DNA of 64,000 nucleotides from Acinetobacter sp. 10FS3-1 (GCF_013343215.1 NZ_CP039143.1:1302001-1366000), one strand, 5' to 3'. Positions 29,694 to 39,502 are shown, counted from the stretch's first letter. Numbers and translations: made by a program. The notes: generated by a model not told the origin, from the sequence alone.

Positions 29694-29845
29694 GAGTACA
29701 CCTATAAAATATCTGGATCTAATTTGCATAACTTATAAGTTAAGGCAGTAAATTTGAGTGAACATGAAGTCAATGTTATAAAACTGTATGGGTTTTATCC
29801 TTTATTTATTCATAATCTTAGAAGGTATTAAAAGGTATATTAAAA

Positions 29846-29863
29846 AAGCACCCGAAGGTGCTT
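29846..29863 (-). terminator. Terminator with UUCG loop after glycine-zipper gene 2
   Basis: AAGCACC (29846-29852), CGAA, GGTGCTT (29857-29863); on the minus strand the UUCG-capped stem is followed by TTTTTTAAT. Same design as the terminator of the paralogue. Confidence 0.8.
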
Positions 29864-29886
29864 GTTAAATGTCGTGGGTTTAAAAC

Positions 29887-30321
29887 TTAGTGATGGCGAT
29901 GACGCTTTTTCCAGTGTTTAGAGCGTTTTTCCGCAGCACGATCAGCAGCTTTGTCCTTAGAAATTTTGTTACCCAATGCTGCACCACCAGCAGCACCTAA
30001 TGCTGAACCGATATAACCGCCATTTGTGCCGCCCATGTTTTTACCTACGGTATAGCCTGCGCCACCACCCAATGCACCACCGATTGCAGATTCGGTGCGG
30101 TTACGCTTGTTGCTCGCGACTGCAGCGCCACCTGCACCGCCCAGTACAGCACCAATGGTTGCACCTGTATTACCACCCATATTTTTACCCACTGCCGTAC
30201 CCGCAACGCTGCCTAAAGCACTGGCTGCTGCAACACGTGCAGTACTGTCGGCATGTGCATTAACAGTCATCATTGAGCCGGCAGCAAGTGCTGCACTCAT
30301 TAAAATTGCATTGAGTTTCAT
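29887..30321 (-). CDS. Glycine-zipper outer-envelope protein, copy 2
   Basis: 144 residues from the ATG at 30321, which has GGAG six bases upstream; an ATG at 30333 adds four residues. A signal peptide ending VNAHA precedes four glycine-zipper blocks that repeat the layout of the neighbouring paralogue (IGAVLGGAGGAAV, IGGALGGGAGYTVGKNMGG, IGSALGAAGGAALGNK). The tail is Lys/Arg/His-rich (KRSKHWKKRHRHH). Probably arose with copy 1 by tandem duplication; each copy has its own terminator. Function unknown. Confidence 0.8.
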   Translation of the reverse strand: MKLNAILMSAALAAGSMMTVNAHADSTARVAAASALGSVAGTAVGKNMGGNTGATIGAVLGGAGGAAVASNKRNRTESAIGGALGGGAGYTVGKNMGGTNGGYIGSALGAAGGAALGNKISKDKAADRAAEKRSKHWKKRHRHH

Positions 30322-30333
30322 ATCCAACTCCAT

Positions 30334-30662
30334 GTCCCTACAGGACTATAATTAATTTCGATGCGCAAAATGTAACAAATCATGCATAAAAAAATGTGAA
30401 GATCAATCTCCATATTTGCTGGCTTTGTTGGGCAAATTGTAAAATGAGCGAAGAATAAGAATGTAATCGCTTATAAAAAAACCAAGCACGAGTATCTTGA
30501 TCATATTGGTTAACAAATCTCAGGATCGTACAAATCTGCTAGGCGGACTTACTCAATAATGATGTTCATTAACCCAGAGAATCGTTAAACTAGGCGCAAT
30601 TTTTTGATTTCGCTGTGCTAAATGAGTTTTAGTTGCAGCCTATGTTTGAGATTTTTTAGAAA
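30334..30662. other. Upstream region of prfA
   Basis: 329 bp with no ORF. It must contain the promoters of prfA (rightward) and the glycine-zipper gene (leftward); no strong consensus pair was seen. prfA itself lacks an obvious Shine-Dalgarno. Confidence 0.35.
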
Positions 30663-31751
30663 ATGAAAGAATCGTTACGTTTACGATTAGACCAACTCTC
30701 TGACCGCCACGAAGAACTGACTGCATTATTGGCTGATGCAGAAGTCATTTCAGATAACAAACGCTTCCGTCAATTGTCTCGCGAGCATAATGACTTGACC
30801 GAGATTAGTGAAGTCTGGAGCAGATACAAACAGGCAGAAGAAGATATTGAAACTGCGCAAGCAATGTTATCCGATCCTGACTTTAAGGAAATGGCACAGG
30901 AAGAGATCAAGGAAAATAAAGCCCTGACTGAGCAGTTGGAAGCTGACTTGAATATCCTGATGATTCCGAAAGATCCGAATGATGCAAACTCGGCTTATCT
31001 GGAGATTCGTGCCGGAACGGGTGGGGATGAAGCGGCGATTTTCTCGGGCGATTTGTTCCGTATGTATAGTCGATTCGCAGAAACGCAGGGCTGGCGTATC
31101 GAGATACTTTCTGAAAACGAAGGCGAGCATGGCGGTTATAAAGAAGTCATTTGTCTTGTAAAAGGTGAAGGTGTCTTTGGTCGCTTGAAATTTGAAAGTG
31201 GCGCACACCGGGTACAGCGTGTACCCGCGACCGAGTCTCAGGGCCGTGTGCATACTTCCGCCTGTACGGTGGCAATTCTGCCAGAAATTGATGTAGATAC
31301 GACTGTGGATATTAATCCGGCAGATTTACGTATTGATACTTACCGTGCTTCGGGTGCCGGTGGTCAGCACGTGAACAAAACGGATTCTGCGGTACGTATT
31401 ACCCACCTTCCAACGGGAACTGTGGTGGAATGTCAGGAAGAACGTTCACAGCATAAGAACAAAGCTAAGGCAATGGCGCTGCTGGCATCACGTCTGGAAA
31501 ATGCCAAACGTGCTGCTGCTGATGCAGCGACTTCGGAAATGCGCCGTGACCTGGTGGGTTCGGGTGACCGTTCTGAGCGTATCCGTACTTATAACTATCC
31601 GCAAGGCCGTATGACAGATCACCGCATTAACCTGACTTTATATAAATTGGATGCCGTGATGGAAGGTGATCTGACCGAGCTGCTCGATAGCTTGCAGCGC
31701 GAATATCAGGCTGATCAGCTTGCAATGCTGGCACAGCAGAATGGTGGCTAA
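30663..31751 (+). CDS. prfA: Peptide chain release factor 1
   Basis: 362 residues. [19 protein letters not shown] contains the PAT tripeptide that reads UAA/UAG, and [20 protein letters not shown] holds the GGQ loop (about residue 233) whose Gln is methylated by PrmC. It catalyses peptidyl-tRNA hydrolysis on the ribosome. Its TAA stop overlaps the prmC ATG by one base. Confidence 0.97.
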   Translation: MKESLRLRLDQLSDRHEELTALLADAEVISDNKRFRQLSREHNDLTEISEVWSRYKQAEEDIETAQAMLSDPDFKEMAQEEIKENKALTEQLEADLNILMIPKDPNDANSAYLEIRAGTGGDEAAIFSGDLFRMYSRFAETQGWRIEILSENEGEHGGYKEVICLVKGEGVFGRLKFESGAHRVQRVPATESQGRVHTSACTVAILPEIDVDTTVDINPADLRIDTYRASGAGGQHVNKTDSAVRITHLPTGTVVECQEERSQHKNKAKAMALLASRLENAKRAAADAATSEMRRDLVGSGDRSERIRTYNYPQGRMTDHRINLTLYKLDAVMEGDLTELLDSLQREYQADQLAMLAQQNGG

Positions 31752-32569
31752 TGAATATTTTAGAAGCACTGGCCTTACGCGGCGAAGCTGAAAGTTATGA
31801 GCGTCAGGAAAATGCCTGGCTGCTAGAGCACATTACCAAGATTGATTCTTTTGATTTGATAATGAAGAAAGAGCAGCAGCTGACAGCAGAACAGGAACTG
31901 GCTTATATTGAAGGTTTGGCACGTATTGCAGCGGGTGAGCCTTTGGCCTATGTCACCGGTTCACAGCCTTTCTGGACACTGGATCTGAAAGTAACTCCAG
32001 ATACTCTAGTGCCGCGTCCAGATACAGAAGTGCTGGTCGAAACTGTCCTGAAACTGGAGCTGCCAGAAGATACACGTCTGGTCGATTTAGGTACAGGAAC
32101 AGGGGCGATTGCCTTATCTCTTGCATCTGAACGTCCTCAGTGGGCAGTGACGGCTACAGATATTTATGAACCCACACTGGAAGTCGCCAAATATAATGCT
32201 GAAAAGCATGATTTAAATCATGTGCAGTTTGTACTGGGCTCATGGCTAAAACCATTAGGCCGCCAGTTTTTTGATGTGATCGTATCTAACCCGCCGTACA
32301 TTGATGCCGATGATGAGCATATGCCAGATCTGGCGACTGAGCCAGAACGTGCGCTGGTTGCGGACAAACAGGGTCTGGCTGATATTGAAATGATTATTCT
32401 GCAAGCTAAAAAGCATCTTGCGGTGAATGGCTGGGTGGTACTGGAACATGGCTATGATCAGGGGGAGGCGGTACGTCAGCTGTTTACTCAGGCTGGTTAT
32501 AAGCAGGTACGTACCCTGAAGGATTATGGTGGAAATGACCGCGTAACACTGGGGCAGTGGCCACATTAA
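31751..32569 (+). CDS. prmC: Release factor glutamine N5-methyltransferase
   Basis: 272 residues. The N-terminal helical domain precedes the SAM-binding motif VDLGTGTGAIALSLASE (near residue 115) and the substrate-Gln motif VSNPPYIDADDEHM (near residue 180). It methylates the GGQ glutamine of release factors. Overlap with prfA (TAATG) fits translational coupling of enzyme and substrate. Confidence 0.96.
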   Translation: MNILEALALRGEAESYERQENAWLLEHITKIDSFDLIMKKEQQLTAEQELAYIEGLARIAAGEPLAYVTGSQPFWTLDLKVTPDTLVPRPDTEVLVETVLKLELPEDTRLVDLGTGTGAIALSLASERPQWAVTATDIYEPTLEVAKYNAEKHDLNHVQFVLGSWLKPLGRQFFDVIVSNPPYIDADDEHMPDLATEPERALVADKQGLADIEMIILQAKKHLAVNGWVVLEHGYDQGEAVRQLFTQAGYKQVRTLKDYGGNDRVTLGQWPH

Positions 32570-32598
32570 TCCTTCATCCATGCGGGTTCTTATTGATG

Positions 32599-32628
32599 AA
32601 AAAGCGGCTGCACTGAGTCGCTTTTTTA
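32599..32628 (+). terminator. Terminator of prfA-prmC
   Basis: AAAGCGGCT / AGTCGCTTT stem with a 7-base loop followed by TTTTTTATT, 30 bp past prmC. The following stretch to 32844 holds no gene; a 9-bp direct repeat TAGCTGGCC occurs at ~32709 and ~32737. Confidence 0.7.
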
Positions 32629-32844
32629 TTGGAATATGAGTTTTAGAGGCATTTCTATCAAGACAGGAAGCGGCTTGAAAACTTGATTTTGCAAATATGG
32701 AATTTCCTTGTCAAAGCTTGGTAGCTGGCCAATATCTTAGCTGGCCGCCCTTCGTTTTATGGCCCTGAATCATTACTCCGGCAGGATGGACACTAACAAT
32801 CCTATCTTCATAAGTGATTTGCTATTGGTTTTATTATTCAAACC

Positions 32845-32869
32845 AAAAAGCGATGCCAAGGCACCGCTT
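32845..32869 (-). terminator. Terminator of the 117-residue hypothetical gene
   Basis: On the minus strand AGCGGTGCC, loop TT, GGCATCGCT, TTTTTGG. Confidence 0.65.
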
Positions 32870-32890
32870 CTGAATAATCCTTTAGACGAA

Positions 32891-33244
32891 TTACATCGGA
32901 TAATCTTCTAGACAGTCATAAATTTCGACTTGATCGAGGCTGCCGGTTTCCATTGCCAAGCATAATGCGACAACTTTTATCGTATCTGTCAAAAATTTTT
33001 CATCTTTTAAGTCAATGCCTTGCTGTAATTCCTGCATACGCTCTGCCGGAATTTCAAGTGCATGCGCTGTTTCCGTTGCGTCCACCTGGTTAAAGAAGTG
33101 CGAAATTGCGTCTTTCAGTTCTGCATCCGATGCATTCAAAATTCCTTGATTCAACTGCTCTGTCAGCAGATCAGTTGAAGAAGATAAAGCTTGAGAGAAT
33201 TTTTGAGCAAGGTTTTGACCCAGCACATCAGTCATCTTTAACAT
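32891..33244 (-). CDS. Conserved-looking hypothetical protein
   Basis: 117 residues from the ATG at 33244 (AAGG seven bases upstream); a further start three codons downstream is possible. Predicted helical and acidic, with no signal peptide or membrane segment. Regular Leu/Ala spacing in LAQKFSQALSSSTDLLTEQL and EIPAERMQELQQGI suggests a helical bundle. I do not recognise the family. It stands alone with its own terminator. Confidence 0.6.
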   Translation of the reverse strand: MLKMTDVLGQNLAQKFSQALSSSTDLLTEQLNQGILNASDAELKDAISHFFNQVDATETAHALEIPAERMQELQQGIDLKDEKFLTDTIKVVALCLAMETGSLDQVEIYDCLEDYPM

Positions 33245-33470
33245 GGAGATACCTTCAACAATAAAGGAGAAAAGGGAGAACATAACCCAAAGGGATGTTT
33301 TAAGTTGGTTGAAAATTAACCTATATTGAGTGAAAATGCAAAGCTTTGTAGATGACTGAGCAGTAGGATAATTTAAGAGAATAAGCCTTGAAATATATAA
33401 CTATCAGATAAATATGAGCTTAAATGGGTTTTAGAGCCAAATTTGATTTTTTGGAGCTATATTGAAGGAA

Positions 33471-34493
33471 TTATTTAGTAATATTTTGCCGATACGCCCC
33501 TGGACTTACACCTGTCCATTTTTTAAAAGCTCGATGAAATGCGCTGACTTCCTGAAAGTTCAATTGTTCACTGATGTCCTGCAAACTTTGGTCGGTACGG
33601 GTTAACAGCTCAATTGCGGTATCACGTCGAATCTCATTTTTAAGCTGCTGATAACTAAACCCTTCATTTTTTAGGCGCCGTTGCATCGTGGCTTCGGACA
33701 TATTCATTTTTAGGGCCAGTTCATGGAATTCCAGCCATTCGGCGGGTGGAACCGTTAAAAGCCGTTTGCGAATCTGGGTGCTTAGCGCATAGGGATTTTT
33801 AAACCGGACCAACAGGTTGTCGGGCGTTCGCTGGATAAATTGATACCAGGAGTTTTGATCCTGCTTCACCGGCAGATGTAAATAGGCTGCATCAAACTGG
33901 ATATAATTTTCGCTGGCCTGATATTCAATCTGTTCACAAAAACGGACTTTATAATCAAAATCCTCCAGCGGTGCAGCACACTTGAGTTGAATCTGATTCA
34001 GCAAAATTCGCTGTCCACTTAACCAGCATAAGAGAGAATGAATTAGCATTAGATAGGTTGCATAGCTAAACATGCGCTTGGTCTGCTTCTGGTCATAAAT
34101 CAGAATATAAGCAAAATTTTCCTGAACCATGAGGGTGCTGTGCAGGTCGTCCAGAACCAGATTAAAAAATTGCAGGATTTGTTGCAGGGCTTTTTCCAGC
34201 GTGTCGGCCTGTAACAGCATTCTAGATAAGAGCTTAAAACTGCCACGGCGCATCGGATGGCTATCCATCCCTAAAAACTCATCATTCATGCTGTCGGCAA
34301 GCACAGTCCACAAGGCGGCATATTGCGCGACAGAAACTCGGGCTTTGGCTGAGTGAAGAATTTCTAGCGGAATACCGGCTTTATTTAGAATTACAGAAAT
34401 ATCATAGTGCTGCGCTTTGGCATTTAACAGCGCTTCATGAACCAGATCAATCGAAATCGTTCCCTTACTATATTTCAAGGCAGGTAAATGCAT
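33471..34493 (-). CDS. AraC-family transcriptional regulator
   Basis: 340 residues: an N-terminal arabinose-binding-like domain of the OruR/ArgR type (~20-210) and a C-terminal pair of HTH motifs (~235-335; MSEATMQRRLKNEGFSYQQL, then LQDISEQLNFQEVSAFHRAF and FKKWTGVSPGAYRQ). The usual length for this subgroup. It is divergent from the SDR gene of the acyl-CoA operon, 137 bp apart, so it is the likely local activator. The inducer is unknown. Confidence 0.9.
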   Translation of the reverse strand: MHLPALKYSKGTISIDLVHEALLNAKAQHYDISVILNKAGIPLEILHSAKARVSVAQYAALWTVLADSMNDEFLGMDSHPMRRGSFKLLSRMLLQADTLEKALQQILQFFNLVLDDLHSTLMVQENFAYILIYDQKQTKRMFSYATYLMLIHSLLCWLSGQRILLNQIQLKCAAPLEDFDYKVRFCEQIEYQASENYIQFDAAYLHLPVKQDQNSWYQFIQRTPDNLLVRFKNPYALSTQIRKRLLTVPPAEWLEFHELALKMNMSEATMQRRLKNEGFSYQQLKNEIRRDTAIELLTRTDQSLQDISEQLNFQEVSAFHRAFKKWTGVSPGAYRQNITK

Positions 34494-34630
34494 GGCCAGT
34501 CCAATTTTCCTTTTTTATTGTCCAAATCCATCAATCAAGATGCGATATTTGGAAATTGTACAGAATTAAATCTCTGTTTACTCTGCCTATTAAGTCTTAA
34601 CTTGCCAAATTATCTTAATAGGACATTAAA

Positions 34631-35401
34631 ATGAAGATTCAGGGAAAAGTCATTGTGGTTACAGGTGGTGCATCCGGTCTGGGTGCCGCCACCGCCACGC
34701 ATCTGGTAGAGCAGGGTGCACAAGTGATTCTGGTCGATATGAACCAGGAACTAGGCATTGCCTTAGCGCAGCAGTTGGGCGAACAGGCTGAATTTGTGCA
34801 ACTGGATGTCACTGATGAGCAGGCGGTAGAAACCTTTTTTGCTCAGGTGGAAAATAAATATGGTCAGCTCAATGGTCTTGTGAACTGCGCCGGAATCGCA
34901 CCTTCAGCGAAGGTGCTGGGCAAGAAGGGTATTCACGAGCTTGCTATGTTCCAGAAAGTATTAAATATCAATGTGGCTGGCACCTTTAATATGTTGCGTC
35001 ATGCAGCGGCATTAATTGCAAAATATCAACTGCAATCAGACGAAGAAGAACGCGGTGTAATTGTGAATACGGCTTCAGTTGCCGCCTTTGAGGGGCAGAT
35101 CGGTCAAAGTGCTTATGCTGCTTCTAAAGGTGCTGTGGTTGCCATGACTTTGCCTTTGGCACGTGAGTTGGCGCGTGAAGCGATTCGTGTAATGACCATT
35201 GCACCGGGCATTATGGAAACACCCATGTTGAAAGGCATGCCACAGAATGTACAGGATGCCTTGGGGCAGATGGTTCCTTTTCCACCACGTCTGGCCAAAC
35301 CTCAGGAATTTGCTCAATTGGTCGGTCACATCTTTGAAAACAGTTATTTAAATGGTGAAGTGATTCGTCTGGATGGGGCGATTCGTATGGCAGAAAAATA
35401 A
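34631..35401 (+). CDS. SDR oxidoreductase, 3-hydroxyacyl-CoA dehydrogenase type II-like
   Basis: 256 residues. TGGASGLGAATATHL is the NAD-binding TGxxxGxG motif, VNCAGIAPSAK is the NAG-like strand, and SAYAASKGAVVAM gives the catalytic Tyr and Lys. Overall similarity is to the HSD17B10/FadB-like short-chain group that oxidises 3-hydroxy-2-methylacyl-CoA. First of three genes with acyl-CoA dehydrogenase and acyl-CoA synthetase, consistent with branched-chain or short-chain acyl-CoA degradation. Confidence 0.85.
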   Translation: MKIQGKVIVVTGGASGLGAATATHLVEQGAQVILVDMNQELGIALAQQLGEQAEFVQLDVTDEQAVETFFAQVENKYGQLNGLVNCAGIAPSAKVLGKKGIHELAMFQKVLNINVAGTFNMLRHAAALIAKYQLQSDEEERGVIVNTASVAAFEGQIGQSAYAASKGAVVAMTLPLARELAREAIRVMTIAPGIMETPMLKGMPQNVQDALGQMVPFPPRLAKPQEFAQLVGHIFENSYLNGEVIRLDGAIRMAEK

Positions 35402-35499
35402 AGATTTGAGCTTAAAGGGCATAAAAAGACCGGGTAAGACACTTTTTAGGTATTTACCCTGTATTAAAAAATAAGAAAGATCAGTAAAGGAAATACGCT

Positions 35500-36636
35500 G
35501 TGCTTTTAAATGATGAACAAAAAATGATTCAGGAGACGATGCGTAACTATTCGCAGCAGAAACTGAAACCTACCGCGGCCTTGCGCGATAAAACGGCCCA
35601 ATTTCCAGCTCAGGAACTCAAAGAACTGGGTGAGCTGGGAGCGCTGGGAATGACCGTTGCTGAACAGTGGGGCGGTGCAGGTCTGGACTATGTTTCTCTG
35701 GTATTGGCACTGGAAGAAATTGCCGCCGGAGACGGAGCTATCTCGACTATTGTCAGTGTACAAAACTCCCTGCCTTGTGGCATTACCCAGCGTTATGGCA
35801 CAGAAAAACAAAAGCAGACCTATTTAACCAAGCTGGCTTCGGGTGAATGGCTGGGTTGTTTCTGTCTGACTGAACCACAGGCTGGCTCAGATGCCAGTGC
35901 TTTGCAATGTAAAGCAGAACGTGATGGAGATGAGTGGGTACTCAATGGCACCAAGCAGTTTATTACCACTGGCAAACATGCCCAGATTGCCCTGGTGTTT
36001 GCAGTCACCGATAACTCTGCTGGCAAGAAAGGTATTTCATGCTTTCTGGTACCGACAGATACGCCGGGTTATCTGATTTCAGGTCTGGAAGAGAAAATGG
36101 GCCAGCATTGTTCTGATACGGCCACGATTATCTTTGATCAATGCCGGATTCCAGCTCAAAACCTGTTAGGACAGGAAGGTGAGGGCTACAAAATTGCCTT
36201 GTCTAATCTAGAATCTGGCCGGATCGGGATTGCAGCACAGTCTGTCGGCATGGCACGAGCTGCGCTGGATGCCGCAGTGGAATATGCCAATGAACGCAAA
36301 TCTTTTGGGGTGGAACTGGTTCAGCATCAGGCAGTAGCCTTTCGGCTTGCTGATATGGCGACCCAGATTGAAGCAGCGCGACAACTGACTTTGCATGCAG
36401 CTACTTTGAAAGATGCTGGTTTAGCATGCTTGAAAGAAGCCTCTATGGCCAAACTGTTTGCTTCGACGATTGCAGAGCGGGTCTGCTCGGATGCCATTCA
36501 GATTCATGGCGGATATGGCTATGTGTCGGATTTCCCCGTAGAACGTATTTATCGGGATGTACGCGTCAGCCAGATTTATGAAGGGGCTTCAGATATTCAG
36601 CGTCTGGTGATCGCCCGGGAGGTCAGCAAAATCTAA
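35500..36636 (+). CDS. Acyl-CoA dehydrogenase
   Basis: 378 residues, normal length. Start is GTG at 35500 with AAAGGA eight bases upstream. CFCLTEPQAGSDASAL and EWVLNGTKQFITTG are the FAD/substrate-binding signatures. DAIQIHGGYGYVSDFPVERIYRD is the family's C-terminal signature (quoted in part), and IYEGASDIQR contains the catalytic Glu. The enzyme alpha,beta-dehydrogenates an acyl-CoA, passing electrons to ETF. It follows the SDR gene by 98 bp. Confidence 0.93.
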   Translation: MLLNDEQKMIQETMRNYSQQKLKPTAALRDKTAQFPAQELKELGELGALGMTVAEQWGGAGLDYVSLVLALEEIAAGDGAISTIVSVQNSLPCGITQRYGTEKQKQTYLTKLASGEWLGCFCLTEPQAGSDASALQCKAERDGDEWVLNGTKQFITTGKHAQIALVFAVTDNSAGKKGISCFLVPTDTPGYLISGLEEKMGQHCSDTATIIFDQCRIPAQNLLGQEGEGYKIALSNLESGRIGIAAQSVGMARAALDAAVEYANERKSFGVELVQHQAVAFRLADMATQIEAARQLTLHAATLKDAGLACLKEASMAKLFASTIAERVCSDAIQIHGGYGYVSDFPVERIYRDVRVSQIYEGASDIQRLVIAREVSKI

Positions 36637-36889
36637 GGCGCAGGATGAAGAGGACTGTTCAAATCCTGCAGGCCTATTGAGGGATATAGAAATTGTAGAA
36701 GGTGATAAAGCATGGTGAATTATTGATTCAATCGAAAAGCCACTCGCTACAAGGACAGCAACACATGCTCTGAAGCTAAAGCAGCTTTTAACCTGCCTGT
36801 AATGGACTACGCAGGCAGTAGAGAGAACAACAATTACAGCGGACACAGACACATCGTCTGGACATACAACAGAAATAGAGGTTGTCGGG

Positions 36890-38536
36890 ATGAAGACACT
36901 AGAACAAGCATATCGCGAATTTGATTTTGACATGATGGTTCAACAACAGCTGGCAGGAACGCCGGAGGCTCTCAATGCTTATACAGAATGCTGCGGACGC
37001 TATCTGGGCCAGAACCGGACTGCGCTGATCTGGGAAGGTAAAAATGGCACAACACAGCATTGGAGCTTTGAACAGCTGGCAGATGCTTCAGCACAGCTTG
37101 CACACTATATGACAGCACTCGGTTTGCAGGCAGGTGACTGTATTGCTGGTCTGCTTCCGCGTACTCCTGAATTACTGATCACTATTCTTGCCACCTGGCG
37201 TATTGGTGCTATTTATCAGCCTTTATTTACGGCTTTTGAGAGTAAGGCGATTGAACATCGGATTAATACGGCTCACACTCGACTGATTGTTGCTGACCAG
37301 GAACAGCGTTCAAAACTGAACGGGCTAGATATTCCTCATATTTTAACGGTGCAACCAAGTTCAGAAAATGCGGCTCAAGATGCTGATTTCTGGGCTGAGC
37401 TTAAAAAGTATCCTACCGAGTTTGACACGGTTCAGGGTGGTTTAAGTGATATTTTTCTGATGATGTTTACCTCAGGTGCGACTGGTCTGGCGAAATCCGT
37501 ACCTGTGCCTTTAAAAGCTCTGCTGGCCTTTAAAGGTTATATGTTGCACGCTGTAGATTTGCGTGAAGAAGACTCATTCTGGAATCTGGCCGATCCCGGT
37601 TGGGCTTATGGTTTGTACTATGGCATTGCCGGTCCATTGAGTCTGGGGCATAGCATTATTATGGATGAACGCGCTTTTAGTGTAGACCATGCAGTTGAGA
37701 TTATTAAAAAATATCAGGTCAATAATTTAACCGGCTCACCAACGGCATTCCGGATGTTCTTTGGTTTTAAAGAAAAATTTGATGCTGAAATCAGTTCATA
37801 TTTACGTGTGGTCAGTAGTGCAGGTGAACCTTTAACTCCAGAAGTCATTCAATGGTTTAACCATGAACTGGGAGTAAATATCCACGACCAGTATGGACAG
37901 ACTGAGCTAGGAATGGTGATCGCCAATCATCATGCACTGAATCATCACAAGAAAATTGGTTCAGCCGGTTTTGCGATTCCGGGGCATCGTTTTGCAGTGC
38001 TTAATAATGACCTTCAGGAGGTAGGAAAAGGTGGTATTGGTACTTTGGCGATGGATTGTGCTGCTTCACCGCTGATGTGGTTTGAAGGCTATGGCGGTCA
38101 TAACCGGAAGGCTTTTGCCGGCCAGTATTATTTAACTGGTGATACGGTTAGGCTGAATGAGTATGGCGGGGTTGATTTTATCGGACGTGCTGACGATGTC
38201 ATTACAACTTCAGGGTATCGGGTGGGGCCTTTTGATGTGGAAAGCACCTTGCTTGAATGTGAAGGAGTGCTGGAATCTGCTGTGATTGGCAAGCCAGATC
38301 CGGAGCGTACCGAAATTGTGAAAGCCTTTGTGGTATTAAAGCCACAGTGCTTGGCCAGTGAAGAGCTGAGGCTTAAACTTCAGCACTATGTACGTTCACG
38401 ACTGTCCAAGCATGCTTATCCCAAAGAAATAGAGTTTGTGAAGGATTTACCAAAAACCTCAAGCGGTAAAATTCAGCGCAACCTGCTCAAGCAACAAGAA
38501 ATTGCAAAAACTCAGGACATTCAACAGGTCAGTTAA
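36890..38536 (+). CDS. AMP-binding acyl-CoA synthetase (medium/short chain type)
   Basis: 548 residues. MFTSGATGLAKSVP is the P-loop (A3), DQYGQTELGM is the A5 motif, YYLTGDTVRLNEYGG the A7 Asp, and KTSSGKIQRNLL carries the catalytic C-terminal Lys (A10). WNLADPGWAYGLYYGIAGPL resembles the acetyl/medium-chain ACS family. It activates a carboxylic acid to its CoA thioester with ATP. The preceding 253-bp gap has no gene. Its stop codon is immediately followed by the IS982 target duplication, yet the frame is intact. Confidence 0.92.
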   Translation: MKTLEQAYREFDFDMMVQQQLAGTPEALNAYTECCGRYLGQNRTALIWEGKNGTTQHWSFEQLADASAQLAHYMTALGLQAGDCIAGLLPRTPELLITILATWRIGAIYQPLFTAFESKAIEHRINTAHTRLIVADQEQRSKLNGLDIPHILTVQPSSENAAQDADFWAELKKYPTEFDTVQGGLSDIFLMMFTSGATGLAKSVPVPLKALLAFKGYMLHAVDLREEDSFWNLADPGWAYGLYYGIAGPLSLGHSIIMDERAFSVDHAVEIIKKYQVNNLTGSPTAFRMFFGFKEKFDAEISSYLRVVSSAGEPLTPEVIQWFNHELGVNIHDQYGQTELGMVIANHHALNHHKKIGSAGFAIPGHRFAVLNNDLQEVGKGGIGTLAMDCAASPLMWFEGYGGHNRKAFAGQYYLTGDTVRLNEYGGVDFIGRADDVITTSGYRVGPFDVESTLLECEGVLESAVIGKPDPERTEIVKAFVVLKPQCLASEELRLKLQHYVRSRLSKHAYPKEIEFVKDLPKTSSGKIQRNLLKQQEIAKTQDIQQVS

Positions 38537-38544
38537 TAATTTCA
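38537..38544. repeat. Left target-site duplication of the IS
   Basis: TAATTTCA, identical to 39525-39532. It begins on the base after the stop codon of the acyl-CoA synthetase gene. Confidence 0.85.
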
Positions 38545-38575
38545 ACCTGAGTTCGATATAAAAAAGAGTATAAAA

Positions 38576-38636
38576 AAAAGCCTTGTATTTGTAACATATT
38601 GGTTATCAAGACAAAATGTTATAAAACAAGGCTTTT
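38576..38636 (+). promoter_or_regulatory. Hairpin hiding the transposase ribosome binding site
   Basis: Left arm AAAAGCCTTGTATTTGTAAC... (38576-38597) pairs with ...ACAAGGCTTTT (38616-38636), about 20 pairs with small mismatches. The Shine-Dalgarno AAGG (38628-38631) of the transposase is in the right arm. A transcript reading in from the upstream operon would fold and block translation, as in other insertion sequences; a transcript from an internal start would not. Confidence 0.55.
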
Positions 38637-38638
38637 CA

Positions 38639-39502
38639 ATGGATCATATTACCGAATTATTTTGTATTTTGGATGATTTCTGCAAAAAATTTAATAAATC
38701 TTTAGAGAAAGCTTTAATTTCTGATCAAAAATCCAGGCTAAAAAAGTCAGCTTTAAGCTTGTCTGAAGCAATGACCATTGTCATTTTATTTCATCAATCC
38801 GGGTTTAGATTCTTCAAATATTTTTATTGCCAAATGATCGTTCCATTCTGGAAATCTGCTTTTCCTAAACTGCTTAGCTACAACCGATTTATTGAAATTA
38901 TGCCCCGTTGTTTGCAGGCTCTGAGTAGTTTCTTCCATCAAGTAAAAGGAAAAGATACGGGAATCAGTATCATTGACTCCACTAAATTGGTAGTTTGCCA
39001 TAATCTTCGGATTAAAAGGCATCGTGTATTTAAAGGTTTGGCAGGTCGTGGAAAAAGTAGTACGGGGTGGTTTTATGGTTTTAAATTACATTTGGTTATC
39101 AATAATTTAGGTGAAATAATTAACCTCAAACTGACATCAGGAAATGTTCATGATGTTGCTATATTAGATTCTTTAACTCAAGAATTAAAAGGGATCCTAC
39201 TCGGAGACAAAGGCTATTTGAGCAAAGCAAAAGCCGAAGTTTTAGCAGCAAGAGGACTGAAAATATTGACCCCATCACGTCGGAATATGAAAAACAAACC
39301 TATCCAAACAGAAGAAGAAAAACAATTGCTTTGCAGAAGAGGATTAATAGAGACAGTGAATGATCAATTAAAAAATTTACATCAACTTGAACATTCACGT
39401 CATCGTTCGGTAAATAACTTCATGGTGAATATCATGGCTGCTGTAGTGGCTTATTGTTTGAATCCCAATAAGCCAACTTTCCAAAATATGTTAAAAGGCT
39501 AA
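38639..39502 (+). CDS. IS982-family transposase
   Basis: 287 residues, full length for the family. The DDE residues can be placed: Asp in GISIIDSTKLVVC, Asp in GILLGDKGYLSKAK and Glu in RGLIETVNDQLKNL, with the YREK-like region RRGLIE. The N-terminal part (KSALSLSEAMTIVILFHQSG) is typical of IS982. It acts by cut and paste or copy-out at the inverted repeats. No frameshift is present, so it should be active if expressed. Confidence 0.95.
   Translation: MDHITELFCILDDFCKKFNKSLEKALISDQKSRLKKSALSLSEAMTIVILFHQSGFRFFKYFYCQMIVPFWKSAFPKLLSYNRFIEIMPRCLQALSSFFHQVKGKDTGISIIDSTKLVVCHNLRIKRHRVFKGLAGRGKSSTGWFYGFKLHLVINNLGEIINLKLTSGNVHDVAILDSLTQELKGILLGDKGYLSKAKAEVLAARGLKILTPSRRNMKNKPIQTEEEKQLLCRRGLIETVNDQLKNLHQLEHSRHRSVNNFMVNIMAAVVAYCLNPNKPTFQNMLKG

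Noticed and set aside
29976..30355. Rightward frames antisense to the second glycine-zipper gene
   Set aside because: They are mirror products of the Gly/Ala-rich codons; composition (His/Leu/Arg or Pro/Ala repeats) is that of a shadow.
36589..36933. 114-codon minus-strand frame between the acyl-CoA dehydrogenase and synthetase genes
   Set aside because: It overlaps the ends of both plus-strand genes, is rich in Ser/Val/Cys like a shadow frame, and has no domain.
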